Below are positions 34,979 to 42,988 of a stretch of DNA of 64,000 nucleotides, piece by piece. Below the pieces are notes generated by a model. That model was not told where the DNA came from. It saw only the letters and a list, made by a program, of their open reading frames with translations, and ran no database searches. A program made the translations under genes and the position numbers. Source of the DNA: an uncultured Bacteroidales bacterium (GTDB taxonomy: Bacteria; Bacteroidota; Bacteroidia; Bacteroidales; Bacteroidaceae); the NCBI GenBank assembly GCA_902778625.1, contig CACYYM010000008.1, forward strand, positions 1 to 64,000, read 5' to 3'. Within the stretch, counting starts at the first letter, position 1; each line of letters opens with the position of its first letter.

Positions 34979-36034
34979 ATGGAAAAACGGACAAAGATAG
35001 TATTCATCGTCAACCCTATCTCGGGAACTTCGGACAAGCAGCATATCATCGACCTTATTCCGAAGTATCTCGACAGCCGTCGCTTTGAGTGGACTATTTG
35101 CAAGACTGAGCACAAAGGTCATGCTGCAGAGTTTTCAGGCAAAGCGATAGAAGAAGGCGTGAATATTGTTGTGGCTGTGGGCGGAGACGGCACTGTCAAC
35201 GAGGTTGCGCGAAGCCTGATTCATACAGACACAGCCCTTGGTATCATTCCTTGTGGCAGCGGCAATGGCTTGGCTCGACACCTTTATATTCCGATGAACC
35301 CTGATGGCGCTTTGCAAGTGCTTGCCGATTGTCACATCGAGAGCCTCGACTATGGTTTGATTGACGATGTGCCTTTCTTCTGCACTTGTGGTGTGGGGTT
35401 TGACGCTTTTATCAGCGACCGTTTTGCCAAAAGTAATCGTCGAGGCTTGTTAACTTATATCGAGAACACGTTGAAGGAAGGACTTAAGTACAAGCCTGAT
35501 ACGTATGAGATAACGGTTGACGGAGAAAAGCAAGTCTACAAAGCATTCCTTATTGCATGCGCCAATGCAAGCCAGTATGGCAACAACGTCTATATAGCCC
35601 CCCATGCAAGCATGAGCGATGGACTAATGGATGTTACTTTAATGGAACCATTCACGGTTCTCGAAGCGCCTCAAATAGCCATTCAGCTCTTCAATAAAAC
35701 CATAAACACGAACAGCCGCATCCGTTCATTTCGTTGCCAACAACTGCACATCAAGCGTTCTGCGCCAGGTGTCATACACTTCGATGGCGACCCGAAGGAT
35801 GCAGGCGAAGAACTCGATGTAAAGCTTGTGCCGAAAGGAATCCGTATGGTCGTCAATACACGCGAACAAGCCTATCTTCCTCCCCTACTCCGCACGTTTG
35901 CAGACTTCTATCATGGTGTGAACGAAGAGATTACAAGCTTTGGCGCTGACCTCAAAGCCGACTTTATGGAAAGTGGACGACGCATCAGTACCATCAACAA
36001 GGAACTTCTTCGAAAACTAAGGAAGAAGCCTTAA
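34979..36034 (+). CDS. DAGK-family lipid kinase (YegS/BmrU-like)
   Basis: A 351-residue diacylglycerol-kinase catalytic-domain protein. Motifs: IVNPISGT near the start, VAVGGDGTVNEVA (ATP-binding glycine loop) and IPCGSGNGLARHL. The C-terminal beta domain includes HFDGDPKDAGE with the conserved DGE-like acid. Substrate may be diacylglycerol or, given the divergent spt, a sphingoid base or ceramide; the latter is inference from position only. The 3' end overlaps the small convergent gene by 18 bp. Confidence 0.88.
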   Translation: MEKRTKIVFIVNPISGTSDKQHIIDLIPKYLDSRRFEWTICKTEHKGHAAEFSGKAIEEGVNIVVAVGGDGTVNEVARSLIHTDTALGIIPCGSGNGLARHLYIPMNPDGALQVLADCHIESLDYGLIDDVPFFCTCGVGFDAFISDRFAKSNRRGLLTYIENTLKEGLKYKPDTYEITVDGEKQVYKAFLIACANASQYGNNVYIAPHASMSDGLMDVTLMEPFTVLEAPQIAIQLFNKTINTNSRIRSFRCQQLHIKRSAPGVIHFDGDPKDAGEELDVKLVPKGIRMVVNTREQAYLPPLLRTFADFYHGVNEEITSFGADLKADFMESGRRISTINKELLRKLRKKP

Positions 36035-36211
36035 TTCCTTCTCGAAATTTGCTGCAATAATCTCCTTCTTTTCCTGAGTCAAATCAGCTTTTTCTAATGC
36101 GAGTTGCAAAGCTTTGATTGCTTTTACCTTAGCTTGTTGTTGTCCCATCTTCACACCACTTCGATAAGGCGTGGATGGAAGCAAAGCTCTATTGAAGTTT
36201 CCGTCGCTCAT
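36017..36211 (-). CDS. Small conserved-looking protein downstream of purT
   Basis: A 64-residue protein that begins MSDGNFNRALLPSTPYRSG, a start I associate with small uncharacterised Bacteroidales proteins, then an Ala/Glu/Lys-rich helix. It starts 2 bp after the purT stop and shares its unit. No function can be given. The tight spacing and compositional normality argue that it is a real gene. Confidence 0.7.
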   Translation of the reverse strand: MSDGNFNRALLPSTPYRSGVKMGQQQAKVKAIKALQLALEKADLTQEKKEIIAANFEKELRLLP

Positions 36212-36213
36212 TC

Positions 36214-37377
36214 TTAACTAACTGTAACCTTGCTTGCTAAAGCCTTACATTTGTCGCGAAGCATGTCTTGTGAGGCATTAAGACTATCCCAACATACCAC
36301 AACACCCATTCTGCGACCAACATGAGCCACTGGTTTACCGAAGATACGAAGGTCAGTCTTCGGAGCTTCACACACTTTCTCGATGCCCTGATATTGAGGA
36401 TTGTCAGTTTCGACGGGTGAGAGAATCACAGCAGAAGCTCCTTGCCGATAAAGTTCAATCTCAGGAATGGGAAGCGACAGGACTGCTCTTGCATGCAATT
36501 CGAACTCGCTGAGATTCTGTGTTCCTGCAAGCGTAACCATTCCCGTATCATGTGGACGAGGACTGAGTTCGCTGAAGATGACACCTCGTTGCTCACTTAC
36601 GAAGAATTCTACGCCCCAAATACCGGAACCAGTTAACGCAGCTGTTACCTTCTTTGCCATCGCCTGGGCTGCTGCCAAATGCTCTGGCTTCATAGCTTTT
36701 GGCTGGAAGCTTTCGCGATAGTCACCACCTTTCTGAACATGTCCGATAGGTGCACAAGTGAGTGTTTCGCCATTATCTTGGGTGACAGTAAGCAGCGTAA
36801 TTTCATAGTCGAAAGGTATAAATTCCTCGACAATCACTTCCATGATGTCGCCTCGACTGCCTCCGCAAGCACAAGCCCAAGCCTGTTCAAGTTCATTTGC
36901 GCAGTCAACTTTGCTCTGTCCATGTCCGCTACTGCTCATCAAAGGCTTGATAATACATGGAAAGCCTATGATGGAAGCAGCTTGCTTCAGTTCATCAAAG
37001 GTGCTTGCATAACGATAATCCGCTGTTTGCAACCCGAGTTCTGTATGAGCGAGCTCGCGAATGGCTTTGCGATTCATTGTGTAATTGACCGCACGAGCAC
37101 TGGGAACTACACGGATTCCTTGCTTTTCGAACTCATAGAGCTTCTCCGTCCTGATAGCTTCTATCTCAGGAACTATGATGTCGGGCTTCACTTCGTTGAC
37201 TGCCGCAACAAGTGCTTCGCCATCGAGCATACTGAAAACACGGCATTCGTCTGCCACCTGCATAGCCGGAGCACCTGCATACTTGTCGCAAGCAACTACG
37301 TATTGTCCTAATCTTTGACACGCTATCACGAACTCTTTACCAAGCTCTCCTGAGCCCAAAAGCATTATCTTTTTCAT
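36214..37377 (-). CDS. purT: Formate-dependent GAR formyltransferase
   Basis: A 387-residue ATP-grasp enzyme that formylates glycinamide ribonucleotide with formate in purine synthesis. Landmarks: [35 protein letters not shown] (ATP-binding), and [15 protein letters not shown] near the active site. It lies 35 bp after rarA and directly before a 64-residue protein. Confidence 0.95.
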   Translation of the reverse strand: MKKIMLLGSGELGKEFVIACQRLGQYVVACDKYAGAPAMQVADECRVFSMLDGEALVAAVNEVKPDIIVPEIEAIRTEKLYEFEKQGIRVVPSARAVNYTMNRKAIRELAHTELGLQTADYRYASTFDELKQAASIIGFPCIIKPLMSSSGHGQSKVDCANELEQAWACACGGSRGDIMEVIVEEFIPFDYEITLLTVTQDNGETLTCAPIGHVQKGGDYRESFQPKAMKPEHLAAAQAMAKKVTAALTGSGIWGVEFFVSEQRGVIFSELSPRPHDTGMVTLAGTQNLSEFELHARAVLSLPIPEIELYRQGASAVILSPVETDNPQYQGIEKVCEAPKTDLRIFGKPVAHVGRRMGVVVCWDSLNASQDMLRDKCKALASKVTVS

Positions 37378-37412
37378 AATTTTCTTATTACCTTATTATC
37401 TTTATTTCCTAT

Positions 37413-38693
37413 TTATTTGTCAGTAAACCTGTCTTTTCCCCAACACTTCTCCATTTGTGCCCGAAGCTTATCTTCCGCCGGATTGTTCTGTGGATGCCAG
37501 AAACGTTGGTCTTTCAACTCGTCGGGAAGGAACTGCTGAAGAACGAAATTACCTTCATAGTCGTGGGCATACTTGTAACCCTTGCTGTAACCCAGGTCTT
37601 TCATTAATGTCGTGGGAGCATTTCTAAGGTGAAGAGGAACTGGTTGATTGCCGGTCTCCTGCACTTTTTGAATAGCATCGTTGATGGCCATATAAGCAGA
37701 ATTGCTCTTCGGACTTGAGGCAAGATAGACTGTTGCCTCAGCCAAAGGAATGCGACCTTCAGGCCAACCGAGTTTCATCACAGCATCGAAAGCTGCATTT
37801 GCTAACAGAAGGGCATTCGGATTAGCAAGTCCAATATCTTCACTTGCGCTGATAACCAGTCTTCTTGCTATGAATGCAGGGTCTTCCCCACCCTCTATCA
37901 TTCGGGCGAGCCAATAGATTGCAGCATCTGGATCGCTGCCCCTGATGCTCTTGATGAAAGCTGAAATGATGTCATAATGCATTTCGCCATCCTTGTCGTA
38001 AGCAAGCGGATTCTGCTGCAAGCAATTGGTGACAATCTCGTCCGTTATTTCGATGTCTCCCTCTTCTGGAGCCGACTCGTAAACAAGCTCAAGTATGTTA
38101 AGCAGCTTACGAGCGTCACCTCCGCTGAAACGCATCAGCGCGCTGGTTTCTGTGAAATGGAATACACGTTTGCTCAACTCGACATCATGCTCAACTGCAT
38201 AGTGAGCGAGCTGCATCAAATCTTTTTCTTCAAGTGGCTTCAACGTATAAACTTGGCAACGAGAAAGCAGCGGACGAATCACTTCGAAAGAAGGATTCTC
38301 CGTAGTAGCCCCGATAAGTGTGACAACACCTTGTTCCACAGCTCCAAGCAAAGAGTCTTGTTGCGACTTGGAGAAGCGGTGGATTTCGTCGATGAAAAGT
38401 ATCGGATTGTTCTGGTTAAAGAACCTCGTCGAGCGAGCCTTCTCAATAACATCGCGAACGTCCTTAACCCCACTCGTCACTGCGCTGAGTGTATAGAAAG
38501 GAACTTCCAGCTTACGGGCAATAATGCTTGCAAGTGTAGTCTTCCCCACTCCAGGAGGTCCCCAGAGGATGAAACTGTTAACGTGACCGCTTTCAAGCAT
38601 CTTCCGAAGCACCGCACCTGGTCCTACCAAGTGTTGTTGCCCGATATAATTGTCGAGCGTCAACGGACGCATTCTTTCTGCTAAAGGTTGCAT
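37413..38693 (-). CDS. rarA: Replication-associated recombination protein A (RarA/MgsA) AAA+ ATPase
   Basis: A 426-residue clamp-loader-like ATPase acting at stalled forks. Walker A is WGPPGVGKTTLAS, Walker B is ILFIDEIHRFSKSQQD, sensor 1 is IGATTENPSF, and the C-terminal tetramerisation part includes RNAPTTLMKDLGYSKGYKYAHD. MQPLAERMRPLTLDNYIGQ is the family start; its promoter lies 8 bp upstream. Confidence 0.95.
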   Translation of the reverse strand: MQPLAERMRPLTLDNYIGQQHLVGPGAVLRKMLESGHVNSFILWGPPGVGKTTLASIIARKLEVPFYTLSAVTSGVKDVRDVIEKARSTRFFNQNNPILFIDEIHRFSKSQQDSLLGAVEQGVVTLIGATTENPSFEVIRPLLSRCQVYTLKPLEEKDLMQLAHYAVEHDVELSKRVFHFTETSALMRFSGGDARKLLNILELVYESAPEEGDIEITDEIVTNCLQQNPLAYDKDGEMHYDIISAFIKSIRGSDPDAAIYWLARMIEGGEDPAFIARRLVISASEDIGLANPNALLLANAAFDAVMKLGWPEGRIPLAEATVYLASSPKSNSAYMAINDAIQKVQETGNQPVPLHLRNAPTTLMKDLGYSKGYKYAHDYEGNFVLQQFLPDELKDQRFWHPQNNPAEDKLRAQMEKCWGKDRFTDK

Positions 38694-38701
38694 AACGCCT
38701 G

Positions 38702-38709
38702 CAAAGATA
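38702..38709 (-). promoter_or_regulatory. Bacteroidota promoter -7 box (rarA)
   Basis: Reverse strand reads TATCTTTG, only 8 bp upstream of the start, implying a nearly leaderless message. Confidence 0.65.
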
Positions 38710-38789
38710 CGAAGAAGCATGCAAAAACACAAATAAATTCGTGCTTTTTCGTATTACCTTTTTAAACTAGTCCTGAGGAGTTGCCAAAC

Positions 38790-38890
38790 TTCACACGTTA
38801 AGTTGCAAAACTTCACACGTTAAGTTGCAAAACTTCACACGTTAAGTTGTCAAACTTCACACGTTAAGTTGCGAAACTTCACACGTTAAG
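38790..38890 (+). repeat. Array E: 22-bp phased palindromic repeats
   Basis: ACACG starts at 38793, 38815, 38837, 38859 and 38881, all 22 bp apart. The unit CACACGTTAAGTTGCAAAAC plus TT forms a longer palindrome AACTTCAC-AC-GTTAAGTT with one mismatch. It lies 81 bp upstream of the rarA promoter box. Confidence 0.95.
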
Positions 38891-38957
38891 TTTTACACAT
38901 CCCCTTGATATTGTTTTTCATTATTCGTTATTACAATTACAGATTGCCATATAACAA

Positions 38958-38984
38958 AAGAAAGCCCGAAGTAGACTTCGAGCT
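38958..38984 (-). terminator. Probable intrinsic terminator of pheS
   Basis: AGCCCGAAGT (38963-38972) pairs with ACTTCGAGCT (38975-38984) with one wobble; on the minus strand it is followed by TTCTTTTG. It lies 24 bp after the pheS stop. Confidence 0.65.
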
Positions 38985-39008
38985 CTCTTATTATAATAGA
39001 ATAATGTC

Positions 39009-40031
39009 TTACCTTGCGCTTGTGAACTCGTCGAGGAAGCGAACGTCGTTCTCGGAAAACATTCGGAGATCCTTCACCTGATATTTCAAGTTCGTGATGC
39101 GCTCGATGCCCATACCGAAAGCATAGCCTGTGTAAACTTTGCTGTCGATGCCATTTGCATCGAGAACTGCGGGATCAACCATTCCGCAACCAAGTATCTC
39201 GAGCCAGCCGCTGCCCTTACACATCGAGCAGCCCTTGCCTCCGCAGATGGTACAGCTGACATCCATCTCGGCACTGGGTTCCGTGAAGGGGAAGTAGCTT
39301 GGGCGAAGGCGTATCTTCGTCTCAGGTCCGAAGAGCTCTTGGGCAAAGAGAAGGAGCACTTGCTTGAGGTCTGTGAAGCTGACATTCTTGTCAACATACA
39401 AGCCTTCAATCTGATGGAAGAAGCAATGAGCACGTGCACTCACGGCTTCGTTGCGGTAAACACGGCCAGGGCAAAGTATGCGAATGGGCGGTTGCGTCTT
39501 TTCCATCACACGAGACTGCACGCTGCTGGTGTGGCTGCGAAGAATGATGTCGGGATGCGACTCCACGAAGAACGTGTCCTGCATATCGCGAGCAGGATGG
39601 TCGTCGGCAAAGTTCAGACTGCTGTAAACGTGCCAGTCGTCCTCCACCTCAGGGCCTTCTGCCAAGGTGAAACCAAGGCGGCTGAAGATGTCGACGATTT
39701 CGTTCTTGACAATCGTCAAGGGATGACGTGAGCCAAGAGCAATGGGATAAGGTGTCCTGGTGAGATCAATGGCCGAAGCACCTGTGGCAGCAGCCTCGCC
39801 GGCACCTTCCTTCAAAGCGTTTATCTTGTCTTGAGCAAAGTTCTTCAGCTCGTTGATTTTCATACCGACTTCTTTCTTCAATTCGGCCGGAACGCTTCTG
39901 AAGTCATTCATCAACTGGGATATCTCACCTTTCTTGCTCAAATACTTGATTCGCAGAGCTTCTGCCTCCTGAGCATTCTTTGCTTGAAGTGCAGCAATTT
40001 CCTGCATCAACTGTTCTATTTTCTGTAACAT
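39009..40031 (-). CDS. pheS: Phenylalanyl-tRNA synthetase alpha subunit
   Basis: A 340-residue class II synthetase subunit. A coiled-coil N-terminus (1-85) binds tRNA; motif 2 is around HCFFHQIEGLYVD, the FTEPSAEMDV segment binds phenylalanine/ATP, and motif 3 is YAFGMGIERI. A CxxCxxxGCSMC-type cysteine group is present near 250. pheT is not adjacent, as is common in this phylum. Confidence 0.96.
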   Translation of the reverse strand: MLQKIEQLMQEIAALQAKNAQEAEALRIKYLSKKGEISQLMNDFRSVPAELKKEVGMKINELKNFAQDKINALKEGAGEAAATGASAIDLTRTPYPIALGSRHPLTIVKNEIVDIFSRLGFTLAEGPEVEDDWHVYSSLNFADDHPARDMQDTFFVESHPDIILRSHTSSVQSRVMEKTQPPIRILCPGRVYRNEAVSARAHCFFHQIEGLYVDKNVSFTDLKQVLLLFAQELFGPETKIRLRPSYFPFTEPSAEMDVSCTICGGKGCSMCKGSGWLEILGCGMVDPAVLDANGIDSKVYTGYAFGMGIERITNLKYQVKDLRMFSENDVRFLDEFTSAR

Positions 40032-40059
40032 AAATAGCCTTTATTTCTGTTTTCGCGTG

Positions 40060-40067
40060 CAAAAGTA
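40060..40067 (-). promoter_or_regulatory. Bacteroidota promoter -7 box (pheS)
   Basis: Reverse strand reads TACTTTTG, 28 bp upstream of pheS. Confidence 0.6.
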
Positions 40068-40111
40068 CAAAATATTTCTTAATTCTTAACTCTTAATTCT
40101 TAATTTCTTTG

Positions 40112-40119
40112 TAATTTTG
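40112..40119 (+). promoter_or_regulatory. Bacteroidota promoter -7 box (lipoprotein-murB-MBL)
   Basis: TAATTTTG lies 27 bp before the ATG at 40147. Confidence 0.6.
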
Positions 40120-40146
40120 CAGCCGATTTAGTCGTTAGGTTGCAGA

Positions 40147-41010
40147 ATGAGCACAAAGTGTAAGGGAATTTGTCTTGTTGTGGCTGTTATGGTTGCGACA
40201 CTTTTTTCGTGTGGCAACAAAGTCAGCGAAGCGAATCTGGACGAGCTGGACTTGTTGCTGGAAGACAGTATTCCCGTAGATACTTTGACGAAAGAAGAGG
40301 AGGAACTTGGGCTGACAGAGGAGAAGACACCTCTGTTCGACGGCATCTTCAACGACTTCCTTTTTGCCTACCTTCACAGCCCAACCCTTCGAGAGGAACG
40401 TACTGCAAAGCCTCTGCGACTTGAGCACACAGAGCGACCTGCCGAGATTCTTGAAGACTTCAACCCTGAGTTCGAATTCAGTTTCCTGTCAGGCGATTAC
40501 TTCACAACCCTTTATGGAAACGCCTCGCAAATGCGTGCAGAGGATGACGAGGAACAAGAAGAAGACTCGATTGTCAGCTTGCAACGCATCAATCTCAATG
40601 ATGGAACGATTCGCAACTTCCAGTTCGTTCGTGAAGAAGGCAGGTGGAATCTTGAAGCTATTCGTGAAGAAACCTTCAACGACGACGCACTCAACGACTT
40701 CCTCAGCTTTTATGCTCGTTTCTGTTCCGACAGTCTTTTCCAAGCTCAATCGATAGCCGATCCGCTTCACATCGTGATTCAAGACAACGAAGACGAGGAC
40801 GGAAGCATCAACGGCATTATTGACGCTGATCAATGGGAAACGTTCTGTCCGGAAGTTCCAAGCGGCATCATCTCGAACATTCGGAAAGGTCAGAGCTATG
40901 GAGGCAGGAAAATCGTGCTGAGAAAAAGCGGCCTTTCGAACGGTTTGCAAGAGATATTTACTTTTACAAAAGAACGAGGCAACTGGCGTCTTACAAGATA
41001 TGAGAATTGA
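40147..41010 (+). CDS. Lipoprotein, DUF4348-like
   Basis: A 287-residue predicted lipoprotein with Cys22 in TLFSC, an acidic linker (about 28-60) and two similar halves. Each half has an F-D/N-D-F-L/F-x-x-Y/F pattern (IFNDFLFAYL; ALNDFLSFYARFCSD) and a later tryptophan-containing strand (EGRWNLEAI; RGNWRLTRYEN), suggesting an internal duplication. The pattern recalls DUF4348. Role unknown; it is first of three overlapping genes with murB and an MBL hydrolase. Confidence 0.8.
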   Translation: MSTKCKGICLVVAVMVATLFSCGNKVSEANLDELDLLLEDSIPVDTLTKEEEELGLTEEKTPLFDGIFNDFLFAYLHSPTLREERTAKPLRLEHTERPAEILEDFNPEFEFSFLSGDYFTTLYGNASQMRAEDDEEQEEDSIVSLQRINLNDGTIRNFQFVREEGRWNLEAIREETFNDDALNDFLSFYARFCSDSLFQAQSIADPLHIVIQDNEDEDGSINGIIDADQWETFCPEVPSGIISNIRKGQSYGGRKIVLRKSGLSNGLQEIFTFTKERGNWRLTRYEN

Positions 41011-42004
41011 GAACACTTTCGGAATTGAGGCAGAAGCTAGTGCAGTCATCTACTACGACTCGGAAAAGGGACTGATTAAAACAATCCAAAGGCTTCGCGC
41101 ATACGACGACAGCATCCCACTCTTGCTTGTTGGAGAAGGTAGTAACCTGCTATTTCTCAGTGACTATAAAGGTTTTATCTTGAAGTCTAACATTAAGGGA
41201 TTTACCATTAAGCAAGAGACGGCAGACGATGTGCTTGTTGAAGTCGGTTCGGGCGAAATATGTGACGAGTTTATTGAGCAAGCCATCCAACATGGTTGGT
41301 ACGGGATGGAGAACCTTTCTCTCATTCCTGGTCAGGTCGGAGCCGCAGCCGTGCAGAACATCGGAGCTTATGGTGTGGAGGCTCAAGACGTGATTGAAGA
41401 GGTGAAAGGCATCGGTCTAAATGACGCCGAAGAACGCATCTGGAAGCAAAAAGACTGCGGGTATGGCTACCGTCAAAGTATCTTCAAAGGCGAGTTGTGG
41501 GGCAAATATGCCATCACTCGTGTTACTTTCCGCCTCAAAAAACACTTCGAGCCGAAACTTCAATATGGCGGTCTTGTGAAAGCTATCGAGCAGGCCGGAC
41601 TCTCGAAAGACACTCTGACGGCGGAGCAATTGCGTCAAGTCATCATCGACATCCGTCGAGCCAAACTTCCTGACCCAAAAGAGCAAGGCAACGCAGGCAG
41701 TTTCTTCAAGAATCCTGTTGTGCCGAAAGAGCAGGCAGAACGTCTTCTTTCCGAATATCCAACGATGCCTCACTACCCTGCCGAAGAGGGAAAAATCAAG
41801 TTGGCTGCAGGTTGGTTGATTGAGCAGGCTGGCTGGAAGGGCAAAAGCCTCGGTCCTGCTGCCGTTCATGACCGTCAAGCGTTGGTGCTCGTAAACAAGG
41901 GCGGAGCTACAGGTCACGATATACAACGGCTTTGCGAGGCTGTCAAGAAGGACGTCAAAGAGCGTTTCGGTATAGAACTTGAACCGGAAGTCAACTTTAT
42001 ATGA
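41000..42004 (+). CDS. murB: UDP-N-acetylenolpyruvoylglucosamine reductase
   Basis: A 334-residue FAD enzyme of peptidoglycan precursor synthesis. FAD-binding motif LLVGEGSNLLFLSDYKGFI, substrate region SLIPGQVGAAAVQNIGAYG, catalytic serine in QGNAGSFFKNP and the C-terminal Glu in LEPEVNFI. It overlaps the upstream lipoprotein by 11 bp and the next gene by 4 bp (ATGA). Confidence 0.95.
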   Translation: MRIENTFGIEAEASAVIYYDSEKGLIKTIQRLRAYDDSIPLLLVGEGSNLLFLSDYKGFILKSNIKGFTIKQETADDVLVEVGSGEICDEFIEQAIQHGWYGMENLSLIPGQVGAAAVQNIGAYGVEAQDVIEEVKGIGLNDAEERIWKQKDCGYGYRQSIFKGELWGKYAITRVTFRLKKHFEPKLQYGGLVKAIEQAGLSKDTLTAEQLRQVIIDIRRAKLPDPKEQGNAGSFFKNPVVPKEQAERLLSEYPTMPHYPAEEGKIKLAAGWLIEQAGWKGKSLGPAAVHDRQALVLVNKGGATGHDIQRLCEAVKKDVKERFGIELEPEVNFI

Positions 42005-42762
42005 AGATTACTTTCCTTGGCACAGGCACAAGCATTGGCGTACCTCAAATCGGTTGCCAATGCGAAGTTTGCAGGAGCAACGACCCTCGCGACAAGCGTT
42101 TGCGGGCTTCGGCACTCTTCGAAGAAGGCGACACAAGACTTCTCGTGGACTGCGGTCCCGACTTTCGCGAGCAGATGCTCCGTATTAAGATGGCGAAGCC
42201 GCTTGATGCCGTTCTTATCACTCACGAGCATTACGACCACGTTGGAGGTATCGACGACCTCCGTCCATTTACTTTCGACCGCAATCTTCCCCTGTTTGCA
42301 GACGATTATGCCTGTCGTCACTTGCGTCAAAGACTGCCCTATTGCTTGGTTCGACACACTTATCCTGGCATTCCGAAGCTGGATTTGCACGAGATTAAGG
42401 AAGGTGACAAGATGCAATTTGGCTCGCTCGAAGTGACGGCCATTCGTGTCATGCATGGCGAGTTGCCCATTTTGGGTTACAGGATTGGCGATGTGGCTTA
42501 CCTAACGGACATGACCGAGTTGTTCGACTCTTCACTTCCTTTGCTCGAAGGCATCAAGTTGCTCATTATCGGAGCCTTGCGACATACACCTCACAAGACG
42601 CACCAAACCGTAGAACACGCCATTGAGTTCAGCCGAAGTCTGGGCAACATTCCGACCTACTTCATACACATGTGTCACCAAGTCGGCCTGTATGCAGAGG
42701 AAGAACAGAAGCTTCCTTCAGGCTTCCACTACGCCTACGATGGATTAGTTCTCGAGGTGTGA
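42001..42762 (+). CDS. MBL-fold metallo-hydrolase (PhnP-like)
   Basis: A 253-residue metallo-beta-lactamase fold protein. The metal motif HEHYDHVGG is preceded by LGTGTSIGVPQIGCQCEVCRS, where the cysteines match the extra zinc site of the PhnP/cyclic phosphodiesterase group; a late HMCHQ histidine completes the site. Probably a cytoplasmic phosphodiesterase; substrate unknown. Confidence 0.9.
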   Translation: MKITFLGTGTSIGVPQIGCQCEVCRSNDPRDKRLRASALFEEGDTRLLVDCGPDFREQMLRIKMAKPLDAVLITHEHYDHVGGIDDLRPFTFDRNLPLFADDYACRHLRQRLPYCLVRHTYPGIPKLDLHEIKEGDKMQFGSLEVTAIRVMHGELPILGYRIGDVAYLTDMTELFDSSLPLLEGIKLLIIGALRHTPHKTHQTVEHAIEFSRSLGNIPTYFIHMCHQVGLYAEEEQKLPSGFHYAYDGLVLEV

Positions 42763-42769
42763 GGCAAAA

Positions 42770-42848
42770 CTTAACACGTTAAGTTCGTCGACTTAACACG
42801 TTAAATTGCTCAACTTAACACGTTAAAAAAATTTTTTAGCACGTCGAT
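42770..42848 (+). repeat. Array F: 22-bp phased palindromic repeats
   Basis: ACACG starts at 42774, 42796 and 42818 (22 bp apart) in CTTAACACGTTAA contexts. A fourth, GCACG at 42839, is 1 bp short of the grid. It lies 94 bp upstream of the ftsK promoter. Confidence 0.92.
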
Positions 42849-42936
42849 TTTTTCAATTTGGCACTTCTAAATTGTTAAATAGGCTTGGCTAAAGATGCTT
42901 CCATACGTTAATAAAAAGAAAAACTTATGTTTTCTT

Positions 42937-42967
42937 TTTGTTGTCTGCGCGCTTTTTTGTATTTTTG
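42937..42967 (+). promoter_or_regulatory. Complete Bacteroidota promoter (ftsK operon)
   Basis: TTTG (42937-42940) and TATTTTTG (42960-42967) are 19 bp apart. The ftsK ATG follows 21 bp later, which favours the start at 42989 over an upstream in-frame codon. Confidence 0.75.
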
Positions 42968-42988
42968 CACCCGCTAATAATATATAAT

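Larger units (their letters stand above)
38694..39008. other. 315-bp intergenic region between rarA and pheS
   Basis: Contains the rarA promoter, array E and the pheS terminator. No additional gene is visible. Confidence 0.75.
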
